This document shows, in pieces, positions 8,042 through 16,930 of a stretch of 64,000 nucleotides of DNA. The DNA is taken from positions 20,026 through 84,025 of the forward strand of contig JAZGFB010000011.1 of the NCBI GenBank assembly GCA_036479015.1. Direction: 5' to 3'. The DNA is from NVTR01 sp036479015 (GTDB taxonomy: Bacteria > Pseudomonadota > Alphaproteobacteria > Rhodobacterales > Rhodobacteraceae). The notes under the pieces were generated by a model. It did no database searches. It saw nothing but the letters and a program-made list of their open reading frames with translations, and was not told where the DNA came from. The translations under genes and the position numbers were made by a program. The number at the start of each line of letters is the position of its first letter. The stretch's first letter is position 1.

Positions 8042-9322
8042 ATGACCACACTCTTCACCAACGCCCGCCTGATCGACCCCGAGGCACAAACCGAAATCCT
8101 AGGCGCGTTGCTGGTCAAAGATGGCAAAATCGCCGAAATCTATGACGATCCGGGCGCATATGGCAATCATATGGAATTCATATGCGATGCGCAGGGTAAA
8201 TGCCTGGCCCCCGGCATCGTTGATATCGGCGTCAAAGTCAGCGAACCGGGCGAACGCCATAAGGAAAGTTTCCGCTCGGCAGGCCGCGCCGCCGCCGCCG
8301 GTGGCGTTACCACGATGGTCACCCGCCCCGACACCCTGCCCGCCATCGACACCCCCGAGGTGCTTGAATTCGTCACCCGCCGCGCCAATGAAGACGCGCC
8401 AGTAAACGTGCGCCCCATGTCCGCGCTTACCCGGGGGCGACAGGGCCGTGAAATGGTCGAAATCGGCTTTATGCAAGACGCCGGAGCCATCGCCTTTACC
8501 GACTGTGACAACGTCATTGCCGACACCAAAATCGCCGCCCGCTGCATGACCTATGCGCGCGCGCTTGGGGTGCTGGTCATTGGCCACCCCCAGGACCCCA
8601 GCCTGTCAACAGGCGGGGCTGCCACGTCGGGCAAATTCGCGTCCCTGCTTGGCCTGCCATCGGTGTCGCCCATGGCCGAACGCATGGGGTTAGACCGCGA
8701 TCTGGCGCTGGTTGAAATGACAGGCGTGCGCTATCACGCCGACCAGATCACCAGCGCGCGCAGCTTGCCACCACTGACGCGCGCCAAGGAAAACGGCCTG
8801 GACATCACGGCCGGGATCAGCATTCACCACCTGACATTGAACGAGCTGGACGTCGGCGACTTTCGCACTTTTTTCAAGGTAAAACCGCCCCTTAGGTCGG
8901 AAGATGACCGCCTCGCCATGGTTCAGGCCGTGGCAGACGGCACCATTGATATCATCAGCTCAATGCACACGCCCCAGGACGAAGAAAGCAAACGCCTGCC
9001 CTTTGAAGAAGCCGCATCGGGCGCCGTCGCCATGGAAACCCTGCTGCCCGCCGCCCTGCGCCTGTACCACGCGGGCGCGCTGACACTGCCGCAGCTTTTT
9101 CGCGCCATGTCGCTGAACCCATCCAAACGTCTGGGCCTGGACAGTGGCCGCCTTACGGTTGGCGCCCCGGCTGATCTGGTGCTGTTTGATGCCGATGCGC
9201 CAATGGTGCTTGATCGCTTCAAGTTGCGCTCAAAATCAAAGAACACACCGTTTGACGGGGCAAGAATGCAAGGTAGGGTACTGGGCACCTGGGTTGCGGG
9301 AAAATCAGTTTTTGGAGGCTAG
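8042..9322 (+). CDS. dihydroorotase homologue, probably non-catalytic (PyrC-like)
   Basis: 426-residue class I dihydroorotase-fold protein: residues ~50-80 read LAPGIVDIGVKVSEPGE then RHKESF, and the C-terminal amidohydrolase end is intact (ADLVLFDAD...VLGTWVAGK). In active enzymes the first motif is DxHVHLREPG, whose two His bind zinc; here it is DIGVKVSEPG, so both are gone. Later ligand motifs are also altered (HPQDPSL, SSMHTPQDEE in place of a DHAPH-like motif). This matches the known inactive homologues (PyrX/PyrC') that scaffold PyrB dodecamers. Inferred role: structural partner of the nearby PyrB, with the active dihydroorotase encoded elsewhere. plsY follows after 3 bp. Confidence 0.88.
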   Translation: MTTLFTNARLIDPEAQTEILGALLVKDGKIAEIYDDPGAYGNHMEFICDAQGKCLAPGIVDIGVKVSEPGERHKESFRSAGRAAAAGGVTTMVTRPDTLPAIDTPEVLEFVTRRANEDAPVNVRPMSALTRGRQGREMVEIGFMQDAGAIAFTDCDNVIADTKIAARCMTYARALGVLVIGHPQDPSLSTGGAATSGKFASLLGLPSVSPMAERMGLDRDLALVEMTGVRYHADQITSARSLPPLTRAKENGLDITAGISIHHLTLNELDVGDFRTFFKVKPPLRSEDDRLAMVQAVADGTIDIISSMHTPQDEESKRLPFEEAASGAVAMETLLPAALRLYHAGALTLPQLFRAMSLNPSKRLGLDSGRLTVGAPADLVLFDADAPMVLDRFKLRSKSKNTPFDGARMQGRVLGTWVAGKSVFGG

Positions 9323-9325
9323 ACT

Positions 9326-9904
9326 ATGACCTATCTAATCGTCGCGTTACTGGCATATCTATTGGGGTCAATTCCGTTTGGCCTGGTCATGGCACGCCTG
9401 TTCGGGCTGGGCGATCTGCGCAAGGTCGGGTCTGGTAATATCGGCGCGACCAATGTTTTGCGCACCGGCAATAAACCGGCCGCCTTTCTAACCCTGGTGC
9501 TGGACGCTGGCAAAGGCGCTGCCGCTGTGCTGATCGCGCGCCAGTTTGGCGGCGAAGACATCGCCGGGCTGGCAGGCCTGTTCGCGCTGCTGGGCCACCT
9601 CTACCCGATCTTCTTACGCTTTAAGGGCGGCAAAGGCATGGCCACGTTCCTGGGCACATTGCTGGCACTGGCATTCCCCGTCGGGCTGGCCGCATGCGCC
9701 ACCTGGTTGGCCACGGCACTGGCATTCCGATTCTCGTCGCTTTCCGCATTGGTAACCGCCGCCGCATCACCGGTTTACGCCTATTTTCTATACCACAAAC
9801 ACGGCGCGATACTGGTGCTGCTAATGACGGCACTGGTGATCTACAAACACAGCGCCAACATTAAACGCTTGTTCAATGGCACCGAACCAAAAATCGGTAA
9901 GTAA
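9326..9904 (+). CDS. plsY: acyl-phosphate:glycerol-3-phosphate acyltransferase
   Basis: Integral membrane enzyme that puts the first acyl chain on glycerol 3-phosphate using acyl-phosphate, opening phospholipid synthesis. 192 residues, about five membrane spans. The three family motifs are present: GSIPFGLVMARL, GSGNIGATNVLRTGNK and FLRFKGGKGMAT. A strong GGAGG ribosome-binding site lies inside the last codons of the preceding gene. This, plus the 3-bp gap, suggests one transcript with the pyrC-like gene, an arrangement I know from other Rhodobacterales. Confidence 0.95.
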   Translation: MTYLIVALLAYLLGSIPFGLVMARLFGLGDLRKVGSGNIGATNVLRTGNKPAAFLTLVLDAGKGAAAVLIARQFGGEDIAGLAGLFALLGHLYPIFLRFKGGKGMATFLGTLLALAFPVGLAACATWLATALAFRFSSLSALVTAAASPVYAYFLYHKHGAILVLLMTALVIYKHSANIKRLFNGTEPKIGK

Positions 9905-9925
9905 TTATAAATAAAGGAATTTTTT

Positions 9926-10369
9926 ATGACTTTTATAGATGCTGTCAAAACTTGCTTTTCTAAATACGTAATATTTACCGATCGCGCCAGCCGATCAGAA
10001 TTCTGGTGGTTCTACCTGTTCGTATTCGTGGGCTGCTTTATCCCTGTATTCGGAAAGATCTTTTTTCTGGTGATTTTCATTCCAACAATCGCCGTCACGA
10101 ACCGTCGCCTGCATGATGTCGACCGCTCTGGCTGGTGGCAAGTTGCCCCGTTGAGCACGGTATTTTTAACCATCTTTCTATTCGTATTTGAGGCTAATAT
10201 CCTTGCGACAGCCGCAGGCCTTGCGGCACTGGTTTGCACAATTTTGTTGATTGTCTGGTTGATCAGGCAGGGCACATCCGGGCCGAACCGCTTTGGCTCC
10301 GACCCGCTTGATGGCCAAAACACAGCCGCGAAAAACTATTCCCCCAGCTCTATCCCAAAGGTCAAATAA
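9926..10369 (+). CDS. DUF805 family membrane protein
   Basis: 147 residues with four hydrophobic segments. The N-terminal pattern FSKYVIFTDRASRSEFWWF followed by a conserved TNRRLHDVDRSGWWQ loop is diagnostic of DUF805 (YhaH-like) inner-membrane proteins, whose function is not established. A clear AAAGGAA site lies 8 bases before ATG 9926. It follows plsY after 21 bp and its stop is only 2 bp from the stop of the convergent gshA, so no separate terminator fits between them. The first ~60 bases are distinctly AT-richer than plsY. Confidence 0.88.
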   Translation: MTFIDAVKTCFSKYVIFTDRASRSEFWWFYLFVFVGCFIPVFGKIFFLVIFIPTIAVTNRRLHDVDRSGWWQVAPLSTVFLTIFLFVFEANILATAAGLAALVCTILLIVWLIRQGTSGPNRFGSDPLDGQNTAAKNYSPSSIPKVK

Positions 10370-10371
10370 CC

Positions 10372-11742
10372 CTAATAGCTGTAATCCTCGTAAACCCGGC
10401 TCAGGTCACCGTCCCAATCGCCATGGAAACGGCCCAGCAACTCGTCAGCCGGAACTTTACCGCTTTGAATGCTTTCCTGCAGCGCGTTCAGGAAATGGCT
10501 TTCATCCGGGATCAACCCACCAGCACCGGGCATAGCGCGGGCTTTCAAACCTGCCTCGGCAATATTCACAACCTCACGTGCCAGATCATGCATTTTTATG
10601 CCGTTCACCTGCGCCTGCAACCCGTCAACCGATGCCGCAACCCGCAATGCTTCGCGGGTTTCAGCGTCCCAGCCCTTGGCCAGATCCCAGGCCGCATCCA
10701 ACGCGCCCTGATCATACATCAGCCCAACCCACAGGGCGGGCAACGCGCATAACCGGCGCCACGGGCCGCCATCAGCGCCGCGCATTTCGATAAATTGCTT
10801 CAGACGCGCTTCGGGGAAACAGGTGGTCAGATGATCCGCCCAATCAGACATGGTTGGGGTTTCCCCCGGCAGGGCGGGCAATTTGCCAGCCAGAAAATCA
10901 CGAAAAGACTGGCCCAGCGCATCAATGTATTTGCCATCGCGATAGACAAAATACATCGGCACATCCAGCATGTAGTCAACCCATGCCTCAAACCCGAAAC
11001 CATCTTTGAAAACAAAGGGCAACATCCCTGTGCGGGCTGGGTCCAGATCACGCCAGATGCGCGACCGCCAGGATTTATGGCCGTTCACCTTGCCTTCAAA
11101 AAACGGCGAATTGGCAAACAGCGCTGTGGCCACCGGCTGCAATGCAATGGCCACGCGCATCTTTTGCACCATGTCAGCCTCGGACCCGAAATCCAGGTTA
11201 ACCTGCACTGTGCAGGTCCGGTACATCATCTGGGTGCCGTGGCTGCCAACCTTGTCCATGTAACTGGTCATCAGTTTGTAACGCCCCTTGGGCATCATGT
11301 CCATTTGATCATGGGTCCAGATCGGTGCCGCGCCCAGCCCGATGAATTTCACACCAACCTTATCGGCCACAGACTGCACATCCTTTAGGTGGTCATTCAC
11401 CTCGTCACAGGTTTCATGGATGCTGGCCAGCGGCGCGCCTGACAGTTCCAACTGCCCGCCCGGTTCCAGGCTGACATTCGCGCCGTTCTTTTCCAGCCCG
11501 ATAATATTGTCGCCCTCAAGCACCGGGGCCCAGCCGAACCCATCGCGCAGACCTTGCAAGATCGCCTTGACCGACCGCTCACCTTCATATGGCAGCGGCT
11601 TTAGGGTGTCTTTGCAATAGCCAAATTTTTCATGCTCTGTGCCAATACGCCAGTCTGCCTTGGGCTTGCAGCCCTGCTCCAGATGCGCGGCGAGTTCGCC
11701 AATATGTTCAATTGGGCCACCGCCCGACTGTGGAATAGACAT
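10372..11742 (-). CDS. gshA: glutamate--cysteine ligase (plant/alphaproteobacterial type)
   Basis: Makes gamma-glutamylcysteine from Glu, Cys and ATP, the first step of glutathione synthesis. 456 residues, the usual length of the plant-type class. Segments supporting this are WRIGTEHEKFGYCKDTLKP, LEKNGANVSLEPGGQLELSG (ATP/Glu site) and YRTCTVQVNLDFGSEADM. The gene is monocistronic by position: convergent with the DUF805 gene on its 3' side, and followed upstream by a separate small membrane protein gene on the same strand 63 bp away. gshB is not in the window. Confidence 0.94.
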   Translation of the reverse strand: MSIPQSGGGPIEHIGELAAHLEQGCKPKADWRIGTEHEKFGYCKDTLKPLPYEGERSVKAILQGLRDGFGWAPVLEGDNIIGLEKNGANVSLEPGGQLELSGAPLASIHETCDEVNDHLKDVQSVADKVGVKFIGLGAAPIWTHDQMDMMPKGRYKLMTSYMDKVGSHGTQMMYRTCTVQVNLDFGSEADMVQKMRVAIALQPVATALFANSPFFEGKVNGHKSWRSRIWRDLDPARTGMLPFVFKDGFGFEAWVDYMLDVPMYFVYRDGKYIDALGQSFRDFLAGKLPALPGETPTMSDWADHLTTCFPEARLKQFIEMRGADGGPWRRLCALPALWVGLMYDQGALDAAWDLAKGWDAETREALRVAASVDGLQAQVNGIKMHDLAREVVNIAEAGLKARAMPGAGGLIPDESHFLNALQESIQSGKVPADELLGRFHGDWDGDLSRVYEDYSY

Positions 11743-11805
11743 GGGGCTGCTCCGACCTTGTTTACCAGAAACTTCGATCAGAAGTGATGCGGTTTTACCT
11801 TGAAG

Positions 11806-12321
11806 TCAATGCACGATGGCCGGGTTGGCACGCCAAATTTCAACCACCTGGGCTCGGGTGTTTTCAAGTGCCGCCAGCATTTCACCGGTATGCATACCGT
11901 CCAGGCTGGAAAACACATCAAATAATGCGTCCGCTCCCTCGGCGTCGGTTGGTATCCGCAACTGAACCGCGCCCTGTTCGCGCAACACCCATTGCGAAGC
12001 CGGTTCAGATGCTTGATCAAGCACGACGCTGGCAAGGTCTGCAATGACAACTGAACCGCCCTCATGCGGGCCATAATATGTCACCTGCCCTTCGTCGACC
12101 AGCACCATACCAGAGCCACCCGCACCACTGCGAAACCTGCCCCTTTGGATGCCCGCAAAAACCAGTAACGCCCCGGCAATTGCCAAGGACGTCCCAAGAA
12201 TTGACAGCGCCCCGATATTGCCAAGCGCCAGGTAAAGCCCCACCAATGATACAGCCACACCGATAATTGCATCGCGAAATCGCGATATTGCTTCCAATAC
12301 TTCCGGCCGAATAAATGCCAT
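11806..12321 (-). CDS. small membrane protein, unknown
   Basis: 171 residues. Two hydrophobic helices near the N-terminus (AIIGVAVSLVGLYLALGN and ILGTSLAIAGALLVFAGI) are followed by a soluble domain rich in acidic and small residues (VVIADLASVVLDQASEPASQW...). I do not recognise the family. ATG 12321 has GGGA five bases upstream and is preferred over the in-frame TTG at 12339. Same strand as rsmE (157 bp away) and gshA, possibly in one leftward transcript, although a hairpin lies in the gap to rsmE. Confidence 0.7.
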   Translation of the reverse strand: MAFIRPEVLEAISRFRDAIIGVAVSLVGLYLALGNIGALSILGTSLAIAGALLVFAGIQRGRFRSGAGGSGMVLVDEGQVTYYGPHEGGSVVIADLASVVLDQASEPASQWVLREQGAVQLRIPTDAEGADALFDVFSSLDGMHTGEMLAALENTRAQVVEIWRANPAIVH

Positions 12322-12379
12322 TTTTTCCCGTATTTGCAACCACCCCGCCCATTCGGGATTTCATTCAGAGTTAGAACAG

Positions 12380-12403
12380 AAAATGACCGATTTGTGTCAT
12401 TTT
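12380..12403. terminator. AT-rich hairpin between rsmE and the next gene
   Basis: An 8-bp perfect stem (AAAATGAC / GTCATTTT) with an 8-base loop, followed on the plus strand by a run of seven T in total and on the minus strand by a shorter TTTT. It sits about 75 bp after the rsmE stop. It could terminate leftward transcription from rsmE, but the stem is weak (2 G/C pairs), so an operator is also possible. Confidence 0.35.
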
Positions 12404-12478
12404 TTTAGGCTTTTCCCGGCGGGGCTGGAAACAATCTCAAATCGGCGGAACATAGCCCAGCCTTAGGCCAGACCACGC

Positions 12479-13201
12479 TTACCAGTCGCCCAAACTGCTT
12501 TGCCAAATTGTAAGCGCAGCAACCGCAGCGGTATCTGCCCGCAATATTCGCGGGCCAAGGCTGACAGAAACTGATTGTTCCATTTGACGCAGCAATTCTC
12601 TTTCAGGGCTTGAAAACCCGCCTTCCGGACCGATCAAAATGGCCCATGGCCCTGGGGTGGCGCTTTGCAATTTTTCTTTTGCGCCTACTAAATCCTCATC
12701 ACAAAACATCAAACGTCGCTCTTGCGGCCAATTTTGGATGGTGGCGCGTAACGTCTGTATATTGGCAACCTCAGGCACATATGTACCGCCACATTGTTCT
12801 GCCGCTTCAATGGCGTGGGCCTGTAGCTTATCACGGCGAATTCTGGCGTTGTTGGTGTATTCAGTCTGAACCGGAACTATTTTAGATGCCCCCATCTCGG
12901 TTGCTTTTTCAACAATGAAATCAGTACGGGCTTTTTTGATCGGCGCGAACAGGAACCATAGATCAGGCGGGCGAACGATAGGTCTGGTTTTCGCCACGCA
13001 GACAAGCACACCATTTTGCCGGGACGCGACGGTAACCTCTGCCGAAAATTCACCATCGCGGCCGTTGAAAAGCAACACCCCATCACCAACAGCCCGCCGC
13101 ATCACCGAAAACAAATAGTTCCCCTGATCTTTGTTCAAAGGAACCGATTGCCCCTGACTGAGCGGATGATCTACATAGAGACGGATTTTTGACAGTTTCA
13201 T
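12479..13201 (-). CDS. rsmE: 16S rRNA (uracil1498-N3)-methyltransferase
   Basis: SAM-dependent methyltransferase of the SPOUT class acting on 16S rRNA in the 30S subunit. 240 residues. An N-terminal PUA-like part (KIRLYVDHPLSQGQ...LLFNGRDGEFSAEV) is followed by the knotted SAM domain with LIGPEGGFSSPERELL and LGPRILRADTAAVAAL, the family's signature. The start codon is 12 bp from that of divergent ubiA. AGGAT lies about 8 bases before the ATG, within the ubiA start region. Confidence 0.94.
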   Translation of the reverse strand: MKLSKIRLYVDHPLSQGQSVPLNKDQGNYLFSVMRRAVGDGVLLFNGRDGEFSAEVTVASRQNGVLVCVAKTRPIVRPPDLWFLFAPIKKARTDFIVEKATEMGASKIVPVQTEYTNNARIRRDKLQAHAIEAAEQCGGTYVPEVANIQTLRATIQNWPQERRLMFCDEDLVGAKEKLQSATPGPWAILIGPEGGFSSPERELLRQMEQSVSVSLGPRILRADTAAVAALTIWQSSLGDW

Positions 13202-13213
13202 GGTGGCAATCCT

Positions 13214-14182
13214 ATGTCCGACAGACCCAAGACACCAGTGCCAGCAGACAGCGTATCAGACGCCGTCGGTGGGAACTGGGTCGACAAATTTGCACCCCGA
13301 TGGTCGCGGCCCTATCTGCGCCTGTCGCGCGCGGACCGTCCCATAGGAACTTGGTTGCTGCTATTGCCCTGTTGGTGGGGCACATTGCTTGCCGCGTCCT
13401 GGCAGGGGCATTTTGGTGCCAGCGAACTATGGATCATGTTCGTCTGCGCCCTGGGCGCCTGGCTGATGCGCGGTGCCGGGTGCACCTGGAACGACATTAC
13501 CGACCAGAAAATTGATGCGCTGGTTGCAAGAACCCGATCCCGGCCACTCCCCGCCGGGCAGGTTGGCAACAGGGGCGCAATCCTATGGTTGATACTACAG
13601 CTTGGCCTGGCATTGGGCCTACTTTTAACGCTAAATATGGCCGCCGTTTTGCTGGGCGTGGCATCGCTGGCGCTTGTGGTGATCTACCCGTTTGCCAAGC
13701 GTTTCACCTGGTGGCCGCAACTGTTTCTTGGCCTTGCGTTCAACTGGGGTGCCTTGCTGGCATGGACGGCGGTAACCGGTGGCCTGCACTGGGCGGCGGT
13801 CTCGCTGTATTGCGCAGGTATATTCTGGACATTGTTTTACGACACGATCTATGCCCACCAAGACACCGACGACGACGCCTTGATCGGGGTGAAATCCACC
13901 GCACGCCTGTTTGGTGACGCAACCCAAACATGGTTACGCGGGTTCCTGATCGCATCAGTTTCATTGATGTCGGTGGCGGTGGTTCTGGCCAATTCCAACG
14001 ATCAGAATATTCTGGCGCTGGTCGTTGCGATCGGCGGGCCCTGGGCCTTTGGCTGGCACCTGTCCTGGCAAAACCGCAGCCTGGACATTAACAACCCTAC
14101 AAAATGTATGGCGCTGTTTCGCAGCAACAGTAACGCGGGGCTCATTCCCGCAGTATTTTTTGCCGTAAGCCTATTCCTATGA
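13214..14182 (+). CDS. ubiA: 4-hydroxybenzoate octaprenyltransferase
   Basis: Membrane prenyltransferase joining the polyprenyl tail to 4-hydroxybenzoate in ubiquinone synthesis. 322 residues with about eight membrane spans. Both Asp-rich motifs are present: GAGCTWNDITDQKIDALVAR and YDTIYAHQDTDDDALIGVKS. RADRPIGTWLLLLPCWWG is also family-typical. The start at 13214 leaves 12 bp to the divergent rsmE, so each gene's promoter must lie inside the other's 5' coding sequence. A GGTGG just upstream is the only ribosome-binding candidate. Confidence 0.95.
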   Translation: MSDRPKTPVPADSVSDAVGGNWVDKFAPRWSRPYLRLSRADRPIGTWLLLLPCWWGTLLAASWQGHFGASELWIMFVCALGAWLMRGAGCTWNDITDQKIDALVARTRSRPLPAGQVGNRGAILWLILQLGLALGLLLTLNMAAVLLGVASLALVVIYPFAKRFTWWPQLFLGLAFNWGALLAWTAVTGGLHWAAVSLYCAGIFWTLFYDTIYAHQDTDDDALIGVKSTARLFGDATQTWLRGFLIASVSLMSVAVVLANSNDQNILALVVAIGGPWAFGWHLSWQNRSLDINNPTKCMALFRSNSNAGLIPAVFFAVSLFL

Positions 14183-14250
14183 TTGCAACCACAACGCGTA
14201 TTGCCTAAGAAAGACCACATGAAAATTGATTTTAGTTCACGGGGATGTCG

Positions 14251-16155
14251 ATGAATCTCACTCGACACATGCCCGCGTTCATTGCGTTGGTTCTTGGAAT
14301 AATATTTGCCCTGCTGGGTGCCATGTTCGCAGCAAATGCGGTTGAATCCAAATCCCACGCTGACGTTTCACGGGTGCTTGAATTAAACGGTCACACCTGG
14401 CCAGAGGTGACGGTTGACGGGCTTCAGGTTGTCCTAAGCGGCACCGCCCCGGATGAAGCCGGACGGTTTCGCGCGCTTAAAGCGGCCGGTGCGGTCATTG
14501 ACGCAACACGCCTGATTGATGGCATGAGCGTGGCCGAAAGATCCGGAATTGAACCGCCAAGATTTACAGTGGAAATTCTGCGCAATGATGACGGCATTTC
14601 GCTGATAGGCTTGATCCCCGAAAGCACTGGCCGTGACGCTTTCATAAACTCTGTTCGCAAAATATCCAAAGGCGCGCAGGTGGTTGACCTGCTGGACACC
14701 GCAGATTTCCCCAAGCCCGACGGCTGGGCCACGGCCCTTGCCTATGGCATTTCAGCCCTGGCAGACCTGCCAAGATCGAAAATATCCATCGGCCCCAACA
14801 GCGTTCTCATCAAAGCCATCAGTGACAGTGCCCAAGAAAAGCGCCGCCTTGAAACCAAGCTGTTGCGCCGGGCGCCGGCCGGGTTAATGCTGGTCCTTGA
14901 CGTCACCGCGCCGCGCCCGGTTATTTCACCCTACACGCTTCGTTTCATCATTGATGATGATGGCCCCAGATTTGATGCCTGTTCAACATTTACACCAGAA
15001 GGGCGTGACAAAATAATCGCCGCCGCACAGGCCGCTGGTTTACACGGTTCGGCCAGCTGCACCTTGGGGTTGGGCATACCCAGCCCAACCTGGGATGACG
15101 CGGTAATCCTTGCGATTGGAAAATTGCAGGAACTTGGCGGCGGCTCTGTCACCTTTAGCAATGTCGATGTCACGCTGGTAGCTGTCGAAACAACGCCACA
15201 ATCAAAATTTGATGACATCACAGCCACGCTGAAATCCAGCCTGCCAGACGCGTTTTCACTGCACGCCATTTTGCCCAAGCCGGTTGTAATTGATGGCACC
15301 GATAAGGGCGAAGGCCCGCCTGAATTTATTGCCACCCGCTCTCCCGAAGGCGACGTGCGCCTGCGCGGTCGCATTCCCGATGACAGAACCCGGGTGGCTG
15401 TTGAAAGTTTCGCGTTTTCGCTTTTTGGCAGCGATGTGGTGACAGCATCAATGCGGATCGACCCTGATCTTCCCACCGGCTGGTCAACCCGCATTCTGGC
15501 ATCACTGGAAGCATTGGGACAGCTGAACAGTGGCGTGATCGTCACCCAACCCGACGTTGTCGACATCCGCGGCCTAACGGGAAACCCCGATGCAAAGGCC
15601 GAGGTGGCGCGCATATTATCAGAAAAGCTTGGCGCCTCAGAAAATTACCGCATTGCCATAACCTATCAGGAACAACTTGATGAATTGGCCAATATTCCGA
15701 CACCTCAGGAATGTGTGGATCAGATCAATAATGTTCTGTCTGTGCAAAAAATAGTCTTCACCCCCAGCTCGGCCGACATAGATCAGGTCGCGCGTGTCTC
15801 AATCGACAATATCGCAGAAATTATGAAAACCTGCCTTGATGTGGAAATGGAAATAGGGGGCCATACCGACAGTCAGGGCCGCGAAACCATGAATTTGGCC
15901 CTAAGCCAATCCAGGGCCAGCTCAGTGGTGAACGCCCTGTTGGCCCGTAGGATATTGACCTCAAACCTTACCGCAAAGGGCTATGGTGAAACATTACCCA
16001 TTGCTGACAATAAAACCGAGGTCGGCCGAGAAGCCAATCGGCGGATCGAATTTCGCCTTATTATTCTAGACGCGGCGGCACCCGAAGAAACAACACCCGC
16101 CCCAGACAGCGCAGAAATTGAAACCCAACAAGAGAGTGCCGATGAACAGAACTGA
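14251..16155 (+). CDS. BON/OmpA-family envelope protein
   Basis: About 634 residues. An N-terminal signal anchor (IALVLGIIFALLGAMFAANA) is followed by a long periplasmic region with BON-like repeats (VTVDGLQVVLSGTAPDEAGR; later VRLRGRIPDDRTRVAVESFA). A C-terminal OmpA-like peptidoglycan-binding domain has GGHTDSQGRETMNLALSQSR and REANRRIEF. Known role of such domains: non-covalent tethering to peptidoglycan. ATG 14251 is chosen over ATG 14245 because GGGG lies six bases before it but directly abuts the earlier one. It overlaps the next gene by 14 bp in another frame, indicating coupled translation. Confidence 0.88.
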   Translation: MNLTRHMPAFIALVLGIIFALLGAMFAANAVESKSHADVSRVLELNGHTWPEVTVDGLQVVLSGTAPDEAGRFRALKAAGAVIDATRLIDGMSVAERSGIEPPRFTVEILRNDDGISLIGLIPESTGRDAFINSVRKISKGAQVVDLLDTADFPKPDGWATALAYGISALADLPRSKISIGPNSVLIKAISDSAQEKRRLETKLLRRAPAGLMLVLDVTAPRPVISPYTLRFIIDDDGPRFDACSTFTPEGRDKIIAAAQAAGLHGSASCTLGLGIPSPTWDDAVILAIGKLQELGGGSVTFSNVDVTLVAVETTPQSKFDDITATLKSSLPDAFSLHAILPKPVVIDGTDKGEGPPEFIATRSPEGDVRLRGRIPDDRTRVAVESFAFSLFGSDVVTASMRIDPDLPTGWSTRILASLEALGQLNSGVIVTQPDVVDIRGLTGNPDAKAEVARILSEKLGASENYRIAITYQEQLDELANIPTPQECVDQINNVLSVQKIVFTPSSADIDQVARVSIDNIAEIMKTCLDVEMEIGGHTDSQGRETMNLALSQSRASSVVNALLARRILTSNLTAKGYGETLPIADNKTEVGREANRRIEFRLIILDAAAPEETTPAPDSAEIETQQESADEQN

Positions 16156-16477
16156 GCTTATTATTGCCACAGCAATCATTCTATTCGCAGCGTTTATGTT
16201 GGGTTGGTTTGCCCATTGGCTGGTCAACAGGTTTCTACGGGTAGCCCAGTCAGATATGAACGAATTGGACAAAATGGCCCAACAGCTGCACGACGCTGAA
16301 GAACAGCGCGATCAGGCTGTGTCATATTACCAGCAGCGTGAAGAAAAGATTACCAACCAGCAATCCCAGACCGATGCCGAACTGCGCGCCGCCATGGATG
16401 GCCTGCAGGCCGCGCGGCTGGAAATTGACGAATTACGAACCTATGTCGATAAACTTGGTGATGAAAAGCAGTCTTAA
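16142..16477 (+). CDS. small single-span membrane protein with coiled coil
   Basis: 111 residues. One N-terminal membrane helix (LIIATAIILFAAFMLGWFAHWLV) is followed by a long helical region rich in Gln/Glu (ELDKMAQQLHDAEEQRDQAVSYY) that looks like a coiled coil to the end. Start ATG 16142 lies inside the last codons of the OmpA-family gene, with AGAGAG just upstream. The strong overlap suggests a partner of that envelope protein. I do not recognise a named family. Convergent with moaE (10-bp gap). Confidence 0.75.
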   Translation: MNRTELIIATAIILFAAFMLGWFAHWLVNRFLRVAQSDMNELDKMAQQLHDAEEQRDQAVSYYQQREEKITNQQSQTDAELRAAMDGLQAARLEIDELRTYVDKLGDEKQS

Positions 16478-16487
16478 ACGCAGGTCG

Positions 16488-16928
16488 TTACCACCGCTTA
16501 AGGGCCTCTTCGTCTGCGGTTTTGGCAACCACCCATTCATCGCCTTGCCGGGTGCTTTCTTTCTTCCAGAAAGGGGCGCGCGATTTTAGATAATCCATCA
16601 TAAATTCGGCCGCTTCAAACGCCGCCTTACGGTGCTCAGCCGCCGTTGCCACCATCATAATAATGTCGTCAGGCTTTAGGCTGCCAAACCGGTGAATGAT
16701 CAGGCTGCCACTAAGGTGCCAGCGTGAAATGGCTTGCTGCTCAATATCGTCAAGCGCGCGTTTGGTCATGGCCGCGTAATGCTCAATTTCCAATGCCAGC
16801 AATCCAGCTGGAACATCCCGCACAAACCCCGTGAACGAAACCATCGCCCCGGCGCCCTGAATGCGGTTTGAAAAATCCGTCAATGCAGCACCCGGATCAA
16901 AGCTTTCACCCTGGACGATCACTGACAT
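16488..16928 (-). CDS. moaE: molybdopterin synthase catalytic subunit MoaE
   Basis: Large subunit of molybdopterin synthase; it transfers sulfur from the MoaD C-terminus to precursor Z (cyclic pyranopterin monophosphate). 146 residues. Conserved blocks: GAMVSFTGFVRD, LEIEHYAAMTKRALDDI, IIHRFGSLKPDDIIMMVAT, and LKSRAPFWKKE with the catalytic lysines. moaD lies immediately upstream on the same strand with a 2-bp gap, so the two subunits are co-translated. The moaB gene of the same pathway is about 11 kb to the left. Confidence 0.95.
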   Translation of the reverse strand: MSVIVQGESFDPGAALTDFSNRIQGAGAMVSFTGFVRDVPAGLLALEIEHYAAMTKRALDDIEQQAISRWHLSGSLIIHRFGSLKPDDIIMMVATAAEHRKAAFEAAEFMMDYLKSRAPFWKKESTRQGDEWVVAKTADEEALKRW

Positions 16929-16930
16929 GG

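Noticed and set aside
14931..15614. 227-codon open frame on the minus strand
   Set aside because: Antisense shadow of the BON/OmpA gene; low-complexity product.
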